A stretch of DNA of 64,000 bases from Sphingobacteriales bacterium (GTDB taxonomy: Bacteria; Bacteroidota; Bacteroidia; Chitinophagales; Chitinophagaceae): positions 1,178,001 to 1,242,000 of the forward strand of contig SEFP01000001.1 in the NCBI GenBank assembly GCA_004144185.1, given 5' to 3'. Position 1 is the first letter of the stretch. Every line of letters starts with the position of its first letter. The notes under the pieces were generated by a model, which was given only the letters and a program-made list of their open reading frames with translations, was not told where the DNA came from and searched no databases. This document shows, piece after piece, positions 35,648-44,856 of this stretch. Both the position numbers and the translations under genes were made by a program.

Positions 35648-38600
35648 CTACGCCGCTTCAATTGGTACTGTCCTTCTGCTGGCCTTGGCAACCGTGCGCC
35701 GGTTAAACACCCAGAAGATCACCGGGAATACCAGCAGCGTCAGAATGGTCGCGGTAATCAGGCCGCCGATAATCACAATCGCCAACGGCTTCTGCGACTC
35801 GGATCCGATGCCGGTACTGAGGGCTGCCGGCAACAATCCGATGGACGCCATCAGGGCTGTCATCACGACTGGGCGCGTTCGCACTTTTACGCCTTCCACA
35901 ATCGCGTTGATGAGTGACAGATCCTTTTTCAGGTTGTTGTGAAACTCCGTGATGAGAATCACCCCGTTCTGAATACAGATCCCAAACAAGGCGATGAACC
36001 CGACGCCTCCGGAAATCCCGAAGTTGGTTCCGGTAAGATGCAGGGCCAGGATGCCACCGATAATCGAAAATGGCACATTGGTCAGTACTAGCAGCGCGTC
36101 TTTGACGTTGCCAAACAGCACAAACAGTAGTACGAAAATGCCCACCAGACTGATCGGCACCATCTGACCCAGCCGTCCCGTAGCACGCACCTGGTTTTCA
36201 AACTCGCCGGTCCAGCCAATGGTATAGCCTTCCGGAAGTTTTACCTGCTGAAGAACCTGCTTCTGCGCTTCGGCAATAGTGCTGCCTAGGTCGCGGTCGC
36301 GAATCGAAAACTTCACACCGATAAACCGTTTCAGGTTGTCGCGGTAGATAAACGCAGCCCCGTTGTCTTTAGTCAATTCGCAGATTTCCTTGAGCGGCAA
36401 CGTAGCTCCGCTGCTGGTGGGTACCATCAGCTTGGCGATGTCTTCTTCGCTTCTGCGGTACTCCGGCTCGTACCGGATCCGGATATCGAATTTGCGCTCG
36501 CCTTCATACTTCTGCGTCGCGGTTTTACCGCCAAACGCCATTTCCAGCACGGCCTGCGCATCGGTTAGCTGAACGCCATACGCGGCCATCTTCTCACGAT
36601 TGAGCACCACATTCACTTCCGGCTGACCAACGTTCCGGATAATACCGGCGTCTTTGATTCCAGGAATGGGTTTAATGGCTTTAAGCACCTGATTGGCAAG
36701 ACCGTCGAGCTTGTTTAAATCATCGCCATAAATCTTGACACCGTTCGACGCTTTAAACCCAGCTACTGCTTCCGAGACGTTGTCCGAGATGGGCTGCGAG
36801 TAATTGTAGGTGATGCCCTGGTATTGTTTCAGGCGGTGGTCCATCGAGTCGATGAGCGCCTCCTGCGACAAGCCACTTTTCCAGTCTTCTTTGGGTTTCA
36901 GATTGACCTGAAACTGCACAAAGCCAAAGCCGTTGGGATCAGTTCCGTCGTTGCTGCGACCGGTTTGCGCCAGCACGCCATCCACTTCCGGAAAGGCCAT
37001 CAGTTCTTTCTTAAGCTCGTTGGTGATTTCCATCGACCGCGCCAGCGAGGTACTCATCGGCATCTCGGCGGTAATCCACAACGAGCCTTCATTAAGCTGT
37101 GGTAAAAACTCGGTTCCCAGCAGCGTGGCCGACAGGAACGTAGCCAGAATCAGGCTTCCGGAAACCAGCAGCGTCTTGCGCTTGTGCTTCAAGGTATACT
37201 GCAATCCTTTGGCGACCTGCCGGTCCCAGAACAGCACAAATCGGTTGTGTTTTTCCTTGACGTTTTTATTGAGCAGGAGGTGGCAAAGAACCGGCACCAG
37301 CGTCAGCGTAAAGATCAGGGCCCCCAGCAAGGCAAAGCCCAGCGTATAGGCCAGCGGCGAAAACATTTTGCCTTCGACCTTCTGGAACGCGAAGATGGGC
37401 AGGAGCGCCGTGATGATGATCAGCTTGGAAAAGAAGATGGCCTTGCCCAGTTCGCCACCGGTTTTTTTAATCACACTGCCGATCGCCAGCTTATTGTACG
37501 CGGCCATTCCCTTCTTATGGGCAATATGATCGAGGGTCACGAAAATCCCTTCCACCATGACTACGGCCCCGTCAATAATAATCCCGAAATCGACTGCGCC
37601 GAGCGACAGCAGATTGGCGCTCATGCCTTTGAGCTTCAGGCATAGAAAGGCAAACAGTAGCGATAGCGGAATGATGATGGAGACGGTTACCGTCGTCCGC
37701 CAATCGGCCATAAACAGAAACACAATCACCGTCACGAACAGGATCCCTTCGATCATGTTGTGCATCACCGTGTGCGTGGTGAAGGTCATCAGTTTATCCC
37801 GGTCGTAAAAGGTCACCATCTTGGTGTCTGACGGCAGAATGCGGGTGTTGATTTCGTCGATCTTGGCTTTCACCCGCTCCAGCACTTCATTGGGATTCTC
37901 GCCTTTCCGCATCACGATAATGCCTTCCACCACATCGTCTTTGTTGTTGAGTCCGGCCTGGCCTACCCGTGTCAGGGAACTTTCGTGCACCTGCGCTACG
38001 TTGCGCACCAGCACCGGATTGTCGCTGTCGACGGCGATGATGATGTTGCCGATGTCTTCGACGGAGTTGAGTAAGCCCAATCCACGCACTACATAGCTTT
38101 GGTTGTTTTTCTCAATGACGTCGCCGCCTACGTTGAGGTTGCTTTTAGACACGGCTTCATAGACCTGCAAGGGTGTCAGGTTGTAGACCGTCAGCTTATT
38201 GGGGTCGACGCTGATTTCAAAGATTTTCTGCTGTCCGCCAAATACATTGATATCCGCTACGCCGGGTACCGAGCGTAGTTGCCGGTCGACCACCCAGTTT
38301 TGCAGCGTCAGTAGCTCACGGGAGTCGCGCACCTTGCTTTGCAGCACGTACCGGTAGATCTCACCGGTAGGACCGTAGGGCGGTTGCACTTCCGGCTCGG
38401 CACCTTCCGGAAGTGAAACCGTCCGCAGCTGGTTGTTGACCTGGTTGCGTGCAAAGAGATCATCCACATCATCTTCAAAGATGATTTTGATGATCGACAG
38501 GCCAAACATCGTGGTACTGCGGACACTGCTTTTCTTCTGTACCGATCCCATCGACAGCTCGATTGGCGTGGTAATGAAGCGTTCTACTTCTTCGGCGCTA

Positions 38601-38776
38601 CGGCCATTCCACTGCGTAATGATGACGATCTGCGTATTGGTGACATCCGGAAATGCCTCGATCGGCATACTCCGGAACGCTACAAACCCTGCAATCACCA
38701 GCGCACCCACCCAGAAAAAGGTAAAGGCTTTGTTTTTCAGTGAAAAGGCAATGATATTTCGGATGAAACGGGTCAC
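35648..38776 (-). CDS. CusA/CzcA-family heavy-metal RND efflux pump
   Basis: Inner-membrane RND transporter of the heavy-metal efflux subgroup, 1042 residues, full length. TM1 reads KNKAFTFFWVGALVIAGF. The charged TM4 motif is GAVDFGIIIDGAVVMVEG near 400, which is diagnostic for HME-RND pumps and carries the proton-relay Asp. The two large periplasmic loops are intact. It uses the proton gradient to expel Cu/Ag, Co, Zn or Cd; the exact metal is not decidable by eye. Last gene of a regulator-sensor-outer-membrane-factor-adaptor-pump locus; the adaptor gene lies 87 bp upstream. Confidence 0.95.
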   Translation of the reverse strand: MTRFIRNIIAFSLKNKAFTFFWVGALVIAGFVAFRSMPIEAFPDVTNTQIVIITQWNGRSAEEVERFITTPIELSMGSVQKKSSVRSTTMFGLSIIKIIFEDDVDDLFARNQVNNQLRTVSLPEGAEPEVQPPYGPTGEIYRYVLQSKVRDSRELLTLQNWVVDRQLRSVPGVADINVFGGQQKIFEISVDPNKLTVYNLTPLQVYEAVSKSNLNVGGDVIEKNNQSYVVRGLGLLNSVEDIGNIIIAVDSDNPVLVRNVAQVHESSLTRVGQAGLNNKDDVVEGIIVMRKGENPNEVLERVKAKIDEINTRILPSDTKMVTFYDRDKLMTFTTHTVMHNMIEGILFVTVIVFLFMADWRTTVTVSIIIPLSLLFAFLCLKLKGMSANLLSLGAVDFGIIIDGAVVMVEGIFVTLDHIAHKKGMAAYNKLAIGSVIKKTGGELGKAIFFSKLIIITALLPIFAFQKVEGKMFSPLAYTLGFALLGALIFTLTLVPVLCHLLLNKNVKEKHNRFVLFWDRQVAKGLQYTLKHKRKTLLVSGSLILATFLSATLLGTEFLPQLNEGSLWITAEMPMSTSLARSMEITNELKKELMAFPEVDGVLAQTGRSNDGTDPNGFGFVQFQVNLKPKEDWKSGLSQEALIDSMDHRLKQYQGITYNYSQPISDNVSEAVAGFKASNGVKIYGDDLNKLDGLANQVLKAIKPIPGIKDAGIIRNVGQPEVNVVLNREKMAAYGVQLTDAQAVLEMAFGGKTATQKYEGERKFDIRIRYEPEYRRSEEDIAKLMVPTSSGATLPLKEICELTKDNGAAFIYRDNLKRFIGVKFSIRDRDLGSTIAEAQKQVLQQVKLPEGYTIGWTGEFENQVRATGRLGQMVPISLVGIFVLLFVLFGNVKDALLVLTNVPFSIIGGILALHLTGTNFGISGGVGFIALFGICIQNGVILITEFHNNLKKDLSLINAIVEGVKVRTRPVVMTALMASIGLLPAALSTGIGSESQKPLAIVIIGGLITATILTLLVFPVIFWVFNRRTVAKASRRTVPIEAA

Positions 38777-38863
38777 GGGCTACAAATGAATACGGAATAA
38801 GAAAAAAGAAACGACGGACCCGCTTTAGGGAACAATACGCTTCCGGAACCAACGAGGGTGGAA

Positions 38864-39961
38864 TTAATCGTTCAGGGCGTCGTAGATCAGCAACTGATTT
38901 TCAGTCACAACGGTGTCGCCTTCCCGAATGCCGTTGCTGATATACGCGAGATCGCCCACCTGCCGCATCTCGGCTACCTCGCGGGTTTCGATGTTGTTGC
39001 GGCTGTGAAAGATCATCACGTAGTTTTTGTTCTGGTCGAAAATCACGGCCTTGGCAGGAATCGCCAGCACGTCCTTGGACGTCTCTTCGTACGACAATTT
39101 GATATTGGCGCGCATCTCCGGCTTCAGCAAAAATCCCGGGTTTTCGAGCTTGACCCGCGCCTGCATGGCTTTGGTATCCGGATTGATTACGTTGAAGATC
39201 TTGTCCACCTTGCCATAAAACACCTTGTCCGGATAGCTGAGTGTGGTAACGGCAGCGTTCATCCCCAGTTGCACCTGGTTGATGTCGCTTTCGTTGACGT
39301 TGGCCAGTACCCAGACTTCGTTGATCTGTGCGATGTCGAAGATGTTGTCGCTCCGGTCGTTGCGCAACAGCATATCCTGGTTGATATCTTTCTGAATGAC
39401 AAAGCCGCTGATGGGGGCACGCACTTCGAAGGTGGAGCCACTCCGAATGTTGTAAATCTTGTAGGTCTCGCTGATCCGGTGCGTCTGCGACTGGGCTTTT
39501 TCCAGGTTGCTCCGGGCTTCCAGCACCTCGCGTTCGGTACTGAGTTTGCCCTGATACATTTCCTGCGCCACTTTCAGGTTGTTGCGGGCCAGTAATTCAT
39601 CGTTGCGGGCGTCTTCCAGGTCTTTGGCAAACCCGGCAACTTCCGTACTCTGGATGGTAGCCAGCAGTTGTCCTTTTTCGACGTAATCGCCCAGCTCTAC
39701 GTAGACCCGGGTTACGTTGCCGCCTACGACCGGAAACACTTCAACCATCTTGTTGGCATCGGTCGTGATCTTACCGAAAAAGGTCAGTTCGTTTTGAAGT
39801 GGCATTCGGGTCGCCAGTGCGGTACGGGTCGTCGCCAGCATTTTGTCGCTGAGCCGGAAGCCCTTACTAACAGGCGCGGCTTCGGGTTCATGTTTACAAC
39901 CGGTGGTGGCCGCCAATACGACTGCCAGCAAAAAAAACAGGCGGGTGCTCAGGAAATTCAT
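38864..39961 (-). CDS. CusB/CzcB-type periplasmic adaptor, lipoprotein
   Basis: Membrane-fusion protein linking the RND pump to the outer-membrane channel, 365 residues. The signal ends in a lipobox (TTGCKHE), so it is anchored by lipid. Order of domains: short beta-barrel start (KMVEVFPVVGGNVTRVYVELGDYV), a coiled-coil hairpin at about 115-160, the lipoyl half-motif 'RAPISGFVIQKDINQ', then barrel and membrane-proximal domains. No N-terminal Met-rich or His-rich metal-chaperone segment is visible. It begins 3 bp after the outer-membrane factor ends, so it is translationally close-coupled. Confidence 0.93.
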   Translation of the reverse strand: MNFLSTRLFFLLAVVLAATTGCKHEPEAAPVSKGFRLSDKMLATTRTALATRMPLQNELTFFGKITTDANKMVEVFPVVGGNVTRVYVELGDYVEKGQLLATIQSTEVAGFAKDLEDARNDELLARNNLKVAQEMYQGKLSTEREVLEARSNLEKAQSQTHRISETYKIYNIRSGSTFEVRAPISGFVIQKDINQDMLLRNDRSDNIFDIAQINEVWVLANVNESDINQVQLGMNAAVTTLSYPDKVFYGKVDKIFNVINPDTKAMQARVKLENPGFLLKPEMRANIKLSYEETSKDVLAIPAKAVIFDQNKNYVMIFHSRNNIETREVAEMRQVGDLAYISNGIREGDTVVTENQLLIYDALND

Positions 39962-39964
39962 GAC

Positions 39965-41227
39965 TTAAAACAGGTTGAGATTGAGAGTGTTTTCGAGTGA
40001 AAGGCCGGCCAGAATCCAGCCTTTCCGGATTTCGTTGAACTGATTGATCGACTGGTTGTAGCTCTCCATAAAATCGGTGAACTCCAGCAGGGAGATGTTG
40101 CGGCGCTGAAAATTGGTGACCATCCCCTGATACACGGTTTCCAGGTTGGCGAGGATTTCCGGACTGATGTTGGCCAGCTGTTTGTTTTCCTGCGTCCAGA
40201 TATCGTACTGAGAAGCTGCCAGGGTAGCAATCTCGCTGCGCTTGTACGTGCTCTCGTAGGTGCTCTGGGTAAGCCGGGCCTGCGCTTCTTTGATGTTGCC
40301 GCGGTTTCGGTTCCATAATGGAATGGGAATGCCCACCGTCAGATTGACCTGGTTGGCAAAGGCACCGCCCCGCTGATCATATGAAAGGCCGGTCGTCAGA
40401 TCCGGAATCGCCAGCGTCCGTTGCCACCGCAGCCGCAGTTCCTGGCTTTCGGCAATCCGCTGACTGGTGAGGTACTCCAGATTGTTCGCCAAGGCATACG
40501 AAACGGTACTGTCGCGGCTCATCAAAGGCAGTTGAAGCCGTTCGCTCAGCTGCGCATCCGGCACCTGTGGGGTTACTTCTTCCGGAATCGCGGTGAGCAG
40601 GGATAAGAGGCGCCGGTTTTCCAGAATCTCCCGCGATAGTTCGGTCCGGTTGCTGCGCAGATTGAGTTCCAGCGCTTCGAGGCGAACCAGTTCTTTGAGC
40701 GGCACGTTGCCTTTATCTGTTTGCGACTGGTAGTTTGAAAGCAGCGTATCCAAAATGTGAATCTGATCGTCAATCCGGCGCAACCGGCGCAGATCATAGA
40801 AAGCGGTGTAAAAGCTCTGACCCAGTTGCAGCCGCAGGTTGCGAAGCAGTTGTTCAAACTGAAGCCGGGCAATACCTACATTAGATTTGGCAAACTCCAC
40901 TTCGGCTTTCTTTTTGCCACCGAGGTAAATCAGCTGTTGGATGGCCAGTGCTTTCTGTCCGTTCGTGCCGGCATCAAAGACGCGCTTGTCTTCAGGATTG
41001 ATCAGGTTGATTTCACCGGAAGCGACCGGCAGCTCCCAGATCCGTGCCTGAATGACATTGGCCTCCGCTGCGGAGATATTGTATTGTTCGGCGAGCAGCA
41101 ACAGATTGTTGCGGCGCATCGCGTCCTGCGCTTCGCCAAACGTAAGGGTACGCTGTGCCTGCGCCCAGTGGCTGCAACAGCACATCAGTACGACGGCGAT
41201 CCAATAGTTTAAAGCCTGTAGGGTCAT
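39965..41227 (-). CDS. CusC/CzcC-type TolC-like outer-membrane factor
   Basis: Outer-membrane efflux channel of 420 residues with a signal peptide (MTLQALNYWIAVVLMCCCSHWAQAQ). The duplicated TolC pattern is visible: 'LTFGEAQDAMRRNNLLLLAEQYN' at the start and long amphipathic helices, for example 'QARLTQSTYESTYKRSEIATLA'. Three to five cysteines sit within the signal peptide, an oddity but outside the mature protein. ATG at 41227 is chosen over an upstream alternative. It is the first structural gene after the sensor kinase. The 78-bp gap before it carries a tandem repeat that looks like an operator. Confidence 0.92.
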   Translation of the reverse strand: MTLQALNYWIAVVLMCCCSHWAQAQRTLTFGEAQDAMRRNNLLLLAEQYNISAAEANVIQARIWELPVASGEINLINPEDKRVFDAGTNGQKALAIQQLIYLGGKKKAEVEFAKSNVGIARLQFEQLLRNLRLQLGQSFYTAFYDLRRLRRIDDQIHILDTLLSNYQSQTDKGNVPLKELVRLEALELNLRSNRTELSREILENRRLLSLLTAIPEEVTPQVPDAQLSERLQLPLMSRDSTVSYALANNLEYLTSQRIAESQELRLRWQRTLAIPDLTTGLSYDQRGGAFANQVNLTVGIPIPLWNRNRGNIKEAQARLTQSTYESTYKRSEIATLAASQYDIWTQENKQLANISPEILANLETVYQGMVTNFQRRNISLLEFTDFMESYNQSINQFNEIRKGWILAGLSLENTLNLNLF

Positions 41228-41279
41228 GGGGTCTTTCCGGAAATGAACCTGCAAAGGTTTCCGCCCCCATCTTTAGACC

Positions 41280-41299
41280 ACCTTAAAGCGAACCTTAAA
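41280..41299 (-). promoter_or_regulatory. Tandem-repeat operator candidate upstream of the efflux genes
   Basis: ACCTTAAA occurs twice at 41280-41287 and 41292-41299, 12 bp apart; on the minus strand this is TTTAAGGT-N4-TTTAAGGT. A weaker third copy (AGCTTAAG) overlaps the sensor gene's stop at 41303-41310. OmpR-family regulators bind such tandem direct repeats about one helical turn apart. It lies upstream of the outer-membrane-factor start, so it is the likely site of the regulator encoded at 42720-43409. Inference from repeat layout. Confidence 0.55.
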
Positions 41300-41305
41300 A
41301 TCAGC

Positions 41306-42670
41306 TTAAGCCGCCGGAAGATCGATTACAAAGCGGTTCAGGGTAGCGCCGGGAGCCTCGTACCGGATGCCAATCCCATGTTTGTGCAGAATCCGGGATA
41401 CCATCCGTAATCCCAATCCCAGTCCCGACTGCGTACCGGCATTCTGGCCCCGCATAAACGGTTCAAACATCCGTTGTTGCTCCGCCGGCGTCAGCACCGG
41501 ACCGTCGTTTTCGATGATAACCTGGGTGCCCGTAGCTGTAGTCCGGATGGTTACATCGGCCCGGTGACTCGAGGAATATTGATACGCGTTTTTGAGCAGG
41601 TTGGCGAAGGCGATTTCCAACAGACTGCGGGTTCCCTGAAGCTCTGTCATGTCGGGGGATTCCGGATCGGGATCATCCAGCTGAAGCTGCATCCGGAAAT
41701 CCGGGTATAGTTTGGCGACCTGTTCGGCAGCATCAAACAGCAGCTCGTCGGGACGGCAGACATCGGCACCTTCGGCGATTTGGTTATCCAAACGTGCCAA
41801 CAGCAGCAACGACGTAATGAGTTCGCTTAGCCGGTTGGCGTCGCCCAGCAACCGGGCCAGAAACGCCTGCTCTTCCGGAATCGCTGTAACCACCGCGCGG
41901 TTTTCCAGCTGTGCAATGAGCCGGGCCAACGGCGTACGCAATTCGTGAGAAGCATGCGCCGTAAATTCTTTCTGCCGCTCGTACGACTGCTCGATACGTT
42001 GCAGCATGCCGTTGAACTCACCGGCAAGAAGCGCAATTTCCTCGTGCTGATCCTGCACCTGAATCCGGGTGTCCAGCGTATGCGCATGGACTTCCTTGAC
42101 CTGCTGTAAAAAACTGTCGAGCGGGCGAAGCAGTTGCCGGATCAGTCGCGCCGGAATGACCCAGGCCAGAACCGTAAAAAGCAATCCGGTTCCCAGCAGG
42201 GCATACAGCAAAAACTGCTGCTTGCGCTTGCCGAGTTCGTCTGAGGCCGATACCAGTGTAAATAACCGGCTGCCGGCCTCATCAAAGCGAAGTCCATAGA
42301 CCTCCCGGCCGTTTTCAGTCCGGAAAAAAGCGCCTTCTCTGTTCAGTAGTTGCAGGTCTTCCGGATACCAGGAAAAACGCTGATCGGTGACACTGCTGTA
42401 AATCAGTTGCCGGTCCTGACTGAACACCAGCGTGACCTCTTCATCCAGGGTTTCAATATCGCTTTCGTCCAGCGTCTGCGGAATGGTGGCGCCCATACGT
42501 TGCAGGTTGGCAATGAGTCGGGTGGTACTGATTCCCGACTGCCGGAGTCGGGTTTCGACTTCGTCTTTCCGGAAGTCGGCAAACAGCAAATAAATCAACA
42601 CCGACGATCCGGCAAACAGCACTGTAATCAGCAGCGAAACACCTAAGGAAAGTTTGGTCTTGAGGGTCAA
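41306..42670 (-). CDS. CusS/CzcS-type sensor histidine kinase
   Basis: Membrane sensor kinase of 454 residues. Two transmembrane segments (about 7-30 and 150-172) flank a ~120-residue periplasmic sensor. HAMP and HisKA follow, with the phospho-His in ASHELRTPLARL near 242. The N-box reads LLEIAFANLLKNAYQYS and the G-box is 'GLGLGLRMVSRI'. No ATG is available; the start is a TTG at 42670. It senses metal in the periplasm, as judged by position. The stop overlaps the third repeat of the operator candidate. It lies 49 bp downstream of the response regulator, so one transcript is likely. Confidence 0.92.
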   Translation of the reverse strand: MTLKTKLSLGVSLLITVLFAGSSVLIYLLFADFRKDEVETRLRQSGISTTRLIANLQRMGATIPQTLDESDIETLDEEVTLVFSQDRQLIYSSVTDQRFSWYPEDLQLLNREGAFFRTENGREVYGLRFDEAGSRLFTLVSASDELGKRKQQFLLYALLGTGLLFTVLAWVIPARLIRQLLRPLDSFLQQVKEVHAHTLDTRIQVQDQHEEIALLAGEFNGMLQRIEQSYERQKEFTAHASHELRTPLARLIAQLENRAVVTAIPEEQAFLARLLGDANRLSELITSLLLLARLDNQIAEGADVCRPDELLFDAAEQVAKLYPDFRMQLQLDDPDPESPDMTELQGTRSLLEIAFANLLKNAYQYSSSHRADVTIRTTATGTQVIIENDGPVLTPAEQQRMFEPFMRGQNAGTQSGLGLGLRMVSRILHKHGIGIRYEAPGATLNRFVIDLPAA

Positions 42671-42719
42671 ATCAGATGTGCTTCAGGCGTTGGAGAATAA
42701 CGAACAGGAATAAGGGAGA

Positions 42720-43409
42720 TTAGCTTTCGTCTTCCCGCAGGTAATAGCCAAACCCAACCCGGGTGTGAATCAGTTTGGGACTGAAATTCCGGTCGATTTT
42801 ACGACGCAGGAAGTTGATGTATACTTCAATCGTGTTGGGGTTGGGATCGATATGCGGCTCCCAGAGGGCGTCGGAAATCTGACCTTTAGAAAGTACTCGT
42901 CCGTGCGCTTGTGCCAGTACGGCCAGCAGACTGAATTCTTTTGGACTGAGTGCAATCGGGATATCATTCCGGACAGCCGTTTTCGCTTCCAGATCTATGA
43001 CCAGATCCGCAATCTCATACCGGTCAGCGGGTCGTTGCTTATGCTCGCGCCGGCGGAGGAGTGCCTTGATGCGCAACAGCAACTCTCCCAGCTGAAACGG
43101 CTTGACCAGGTAATCATCGGCACCTTTTTCGTAGGCCTCTGTTTTGTCGTCCAGTTCGCCATAGGCGGTGAGCATCAGGATGGGCAACGCCGGATCGGCC
43201 AGGCGCAACCGGCGACACACCTCTAACCCGTTGATACCGGGTACATTGATGTCGAGCAGGGCTACATCATAGGGTTGCAGCCGCATCTGTTTTTCGGCCA
43301 GAGCGCCGTCGTACACCGGACTACAGGTATACCCTTTGGCTTGGAGAAAGGTGCAGACTTCAGCAGAAAGAACCGGATCATCTTCCAACAGCAATACGGC
43401 GGGCGTCAT
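42720..43409 (-). CDS. OmpR-family response regulator (CusR/CzcR-like)
   Basis: Two-component DNA-binding regulator, 229 residues. The receiver domain has the acidic pair LEDD at 9-12, the phosphoacceptor Asp53 in ALLDINVPGING and the switch Lys in DYLVKPF near 103. The C-terminal winged helix reads SPKEFSLLAVLAQAHGRVLSKGQI. It works with the kinase at 41306 and most likely binds the tandem repeats at 41280. The ATG at 43409 has a perfect -7 element 4 nt upstream. First gene of the five-gene metal-efflux locus. Confidence 0.94.
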   Translation of the reverse strand: MTPAVLLLEDDPVLSAEVCTFLQAKGYTCSPVYDGALAEKQMRLQPYDVALLDINVPGINGLEVCRRLRLADPALPILMLTAYGELDDKTEAYEKGADDYLVKPFQLGELLLRIKALLRRREHKQRPADRYEIADLVIDLEAKTAVRNDIPIALSPKEFSLLAVLAQAHGRVLSKGQISDALWEPHIDPNPNTIEVYINFLRRKIDRNFSPKLIHTRVGFGYYLREDES

Positions 43410-43413
43410 GCTA

Positions 43414-43421
43414 CAAAGCTA
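43414..43421 (-). promoter_or_regulatory. -7 promoter element for the efflux regulator gene
   Basis: Reads TAGCTTTG on the minus strand, a perfect TAnnTTTG, only 4 nt from the ATG at 43409. The transcript would be essentially leaderless. Confidence 0.5.
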
Positions 43422-43488
43422 ACCGCTTCCGGAACGCTTTGAAACCGGTTCGTGATCGAAACCGGATGGAAACAACTGTTGGTTGATT

Positions 43489-44820
43489 TTAAGGACGTTG
43501 GCTGAGTACCTGCCGCAGGTCCTGGACCGCTTCCCGCAGCAGCCGGTGCTCTTCCGTCAGATTGGATACGCTGAGACGCTCGGATTCGTAGGTTTCAATC
43601 GCTCGGATACGATCGATTTTTTCCTGGGTAAACCGTTGTAGTTCTTCGAGTGCTCCCTGCAGGGTCCGGTTCACATCTACTACGCCATCGGCCAGCAGCT
43701 GCCGGCTTTTGTCCAGTTCCTGATAGTGGCTTTGCAAGAAGGCCAGCAACTGCCGGTTTTCATGCGTTGCCGCCAGTGCCCGTCCTGCCAGATCTTCCAC
43801 GGTTTCGGTGCGCGCCAGAAAGGTGTTGAGCGTACCCACGCCTTGTTGCAGCATTTGAAGTAGTCCTTCCACCTGCGTCAGGTAGCTGTTGAATCCGGAA
43901 AGCAATCCGGTAGATTGTTGCAACTCTTGGAGCACGGTTACATTGGCACCCGTAATGGCGACCAAGTCTGAATTCCGGATGGAATCCAGCAGTTGCGTCT
44001 GCGCCAGCAGTGCATCGTAGTTCCGCACCAGCAATCCATCGAGGCGGTTGAGGTTGCTGCTGAAATCCTGTCCGAACCGTTGCAGCTGGTTTTGCAGACT
44101 CCGCAGCGTGCCTTCCGGAAGCGGGTTAAGATAGGGCAACAGGTCGGTTTGTAAAAAGGTATAGAAAGCCTGCCGGCGTTGGGTATTCTGGACCTGTGCT
44201 TTCTGATAAAACTGATTCCGGAGCAGCAGCTGCAACACCAAGCCGGTTAGTAGGGGCACCAACAGATAGTGTGCGATCGACCACAAGCCATCCGGTACCA
44301 GCGTTGGTGATTCTATGGCGGTATTGCGCAGGAAAAAGAACAGGGCAATCATCGCGACGGTACCCAGCAATCCAATCCGGAGGGGGCCAGAAAGGAGTGG
44401 CTGTACCTGTGCCTGCTGGCTGTGGTTGGAACGCTCGGCAATTCCTTCCAGGGTGGTGTAGTCAATGCTCGTAGCACTGTTACGCAGCAGGTAGGCGTTC
44501 AGCGCATAGGCCAGCGGCGTAAAGGCCTTGGAGGGCTTGGAAACCGCCAGTAACTGCACCGGAACAATCCGTTCGGACGTGCCCTGCAGATTGAGTACGC
44601 CTGCTTCCGCGCCTTCCGGAAGGTGAAACTTCGGCATGCCCGTCAGCAGGGCATCGGTGGCGTTACGGTCCAGTGCTGAACGTAAAATACGGTAGTGCAG
44701 GATGCCTAGTGTACTGACTTCCGGAAACAGCTCCGCATACGTAGTCAGCTGTTGCCGCCGTTGCAGATACGCAAACAGTTGCGCTAGTAAAATCAATCCG
44801 GTTAGCAGGACCATAAACAT
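43489..44820 (-). CDS. ZorA/MotA/TolQ-like membrane protein with long coiled coil
   Basis: A 443-residue protein. TM1 is at 2-18. Residues ~106-114 (ALNAYLLRN) and ~124-130, followed by the segment GPLRIGLLGTVAMIALFFFL (TM2, 146-165) and LLVPLLTGLVLQLLLRNQFY (TM3, 186-205), closely follow the MotA/TolQ/ExbB-superfamily layout and especially ZorA of Zorya. Residues ~210-440 are long amphipathic, leucine-rich helix with almost no Gly/Pro, a predicted coiled-coil tail of the kind ZorA projects into the cytoplasm. No ZorB/MotB/ExbD-type partner, ATPase or nuclease gene is next to it. It sits 36 bp after pheS on the same strand. The superfamily placement is by eye; function is unassigned. Confidence 0.75.
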   Translation of the reverse strand: MFMVLLTGLILLAQLFAYLQRRQQLTTYAELFPEVSTLGILHYRILRSALDRNATDALLTGMPKFHLPEGAEAGVLNLQGTSERIVPVQLLAVSKPSKAFTPLAYALNAYLLRNSATSIDYTTLEGIAERSNHSQQAQVQPLLSGPLRIGLLGTVAMIALFFFLRNTAIESPTLVPDGLWSIAHYLLVPLLTGLVLQLLLRNQFYQKAQVQNTQRRQAFYTFLQTDLLPYLNPLPEGTLRSLQNQLQRFGQDFSSNLNRLDGLLVRNYDALLAQTQLLDSIRNSDLVAITGANVTVLQELQQSTGLLSGFNSYLTQVEGLLQMLQQGVGTLNTFLARTETVEDLAGRALAATHENRQLLAFLQSHYQELDKSRQLLADGVVDVNRTLQGALEELQRFTQEKIDRIRAIETYESERLSVSNLTEEHRLLREAVQDLRQVLSQRP

Positions 44821-44856
44821 AGGGTCATAGATGATTATTAAAATGACCCCTCGTGC

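Noticed and set aside
43489-44820. A complete Zorya defence system
   Set aside because: Only a ZorA-like protein is seen; ZorB, ZorC/D or ZorE are not adjacent. The neighbours are pheS and a metal-response regulator.
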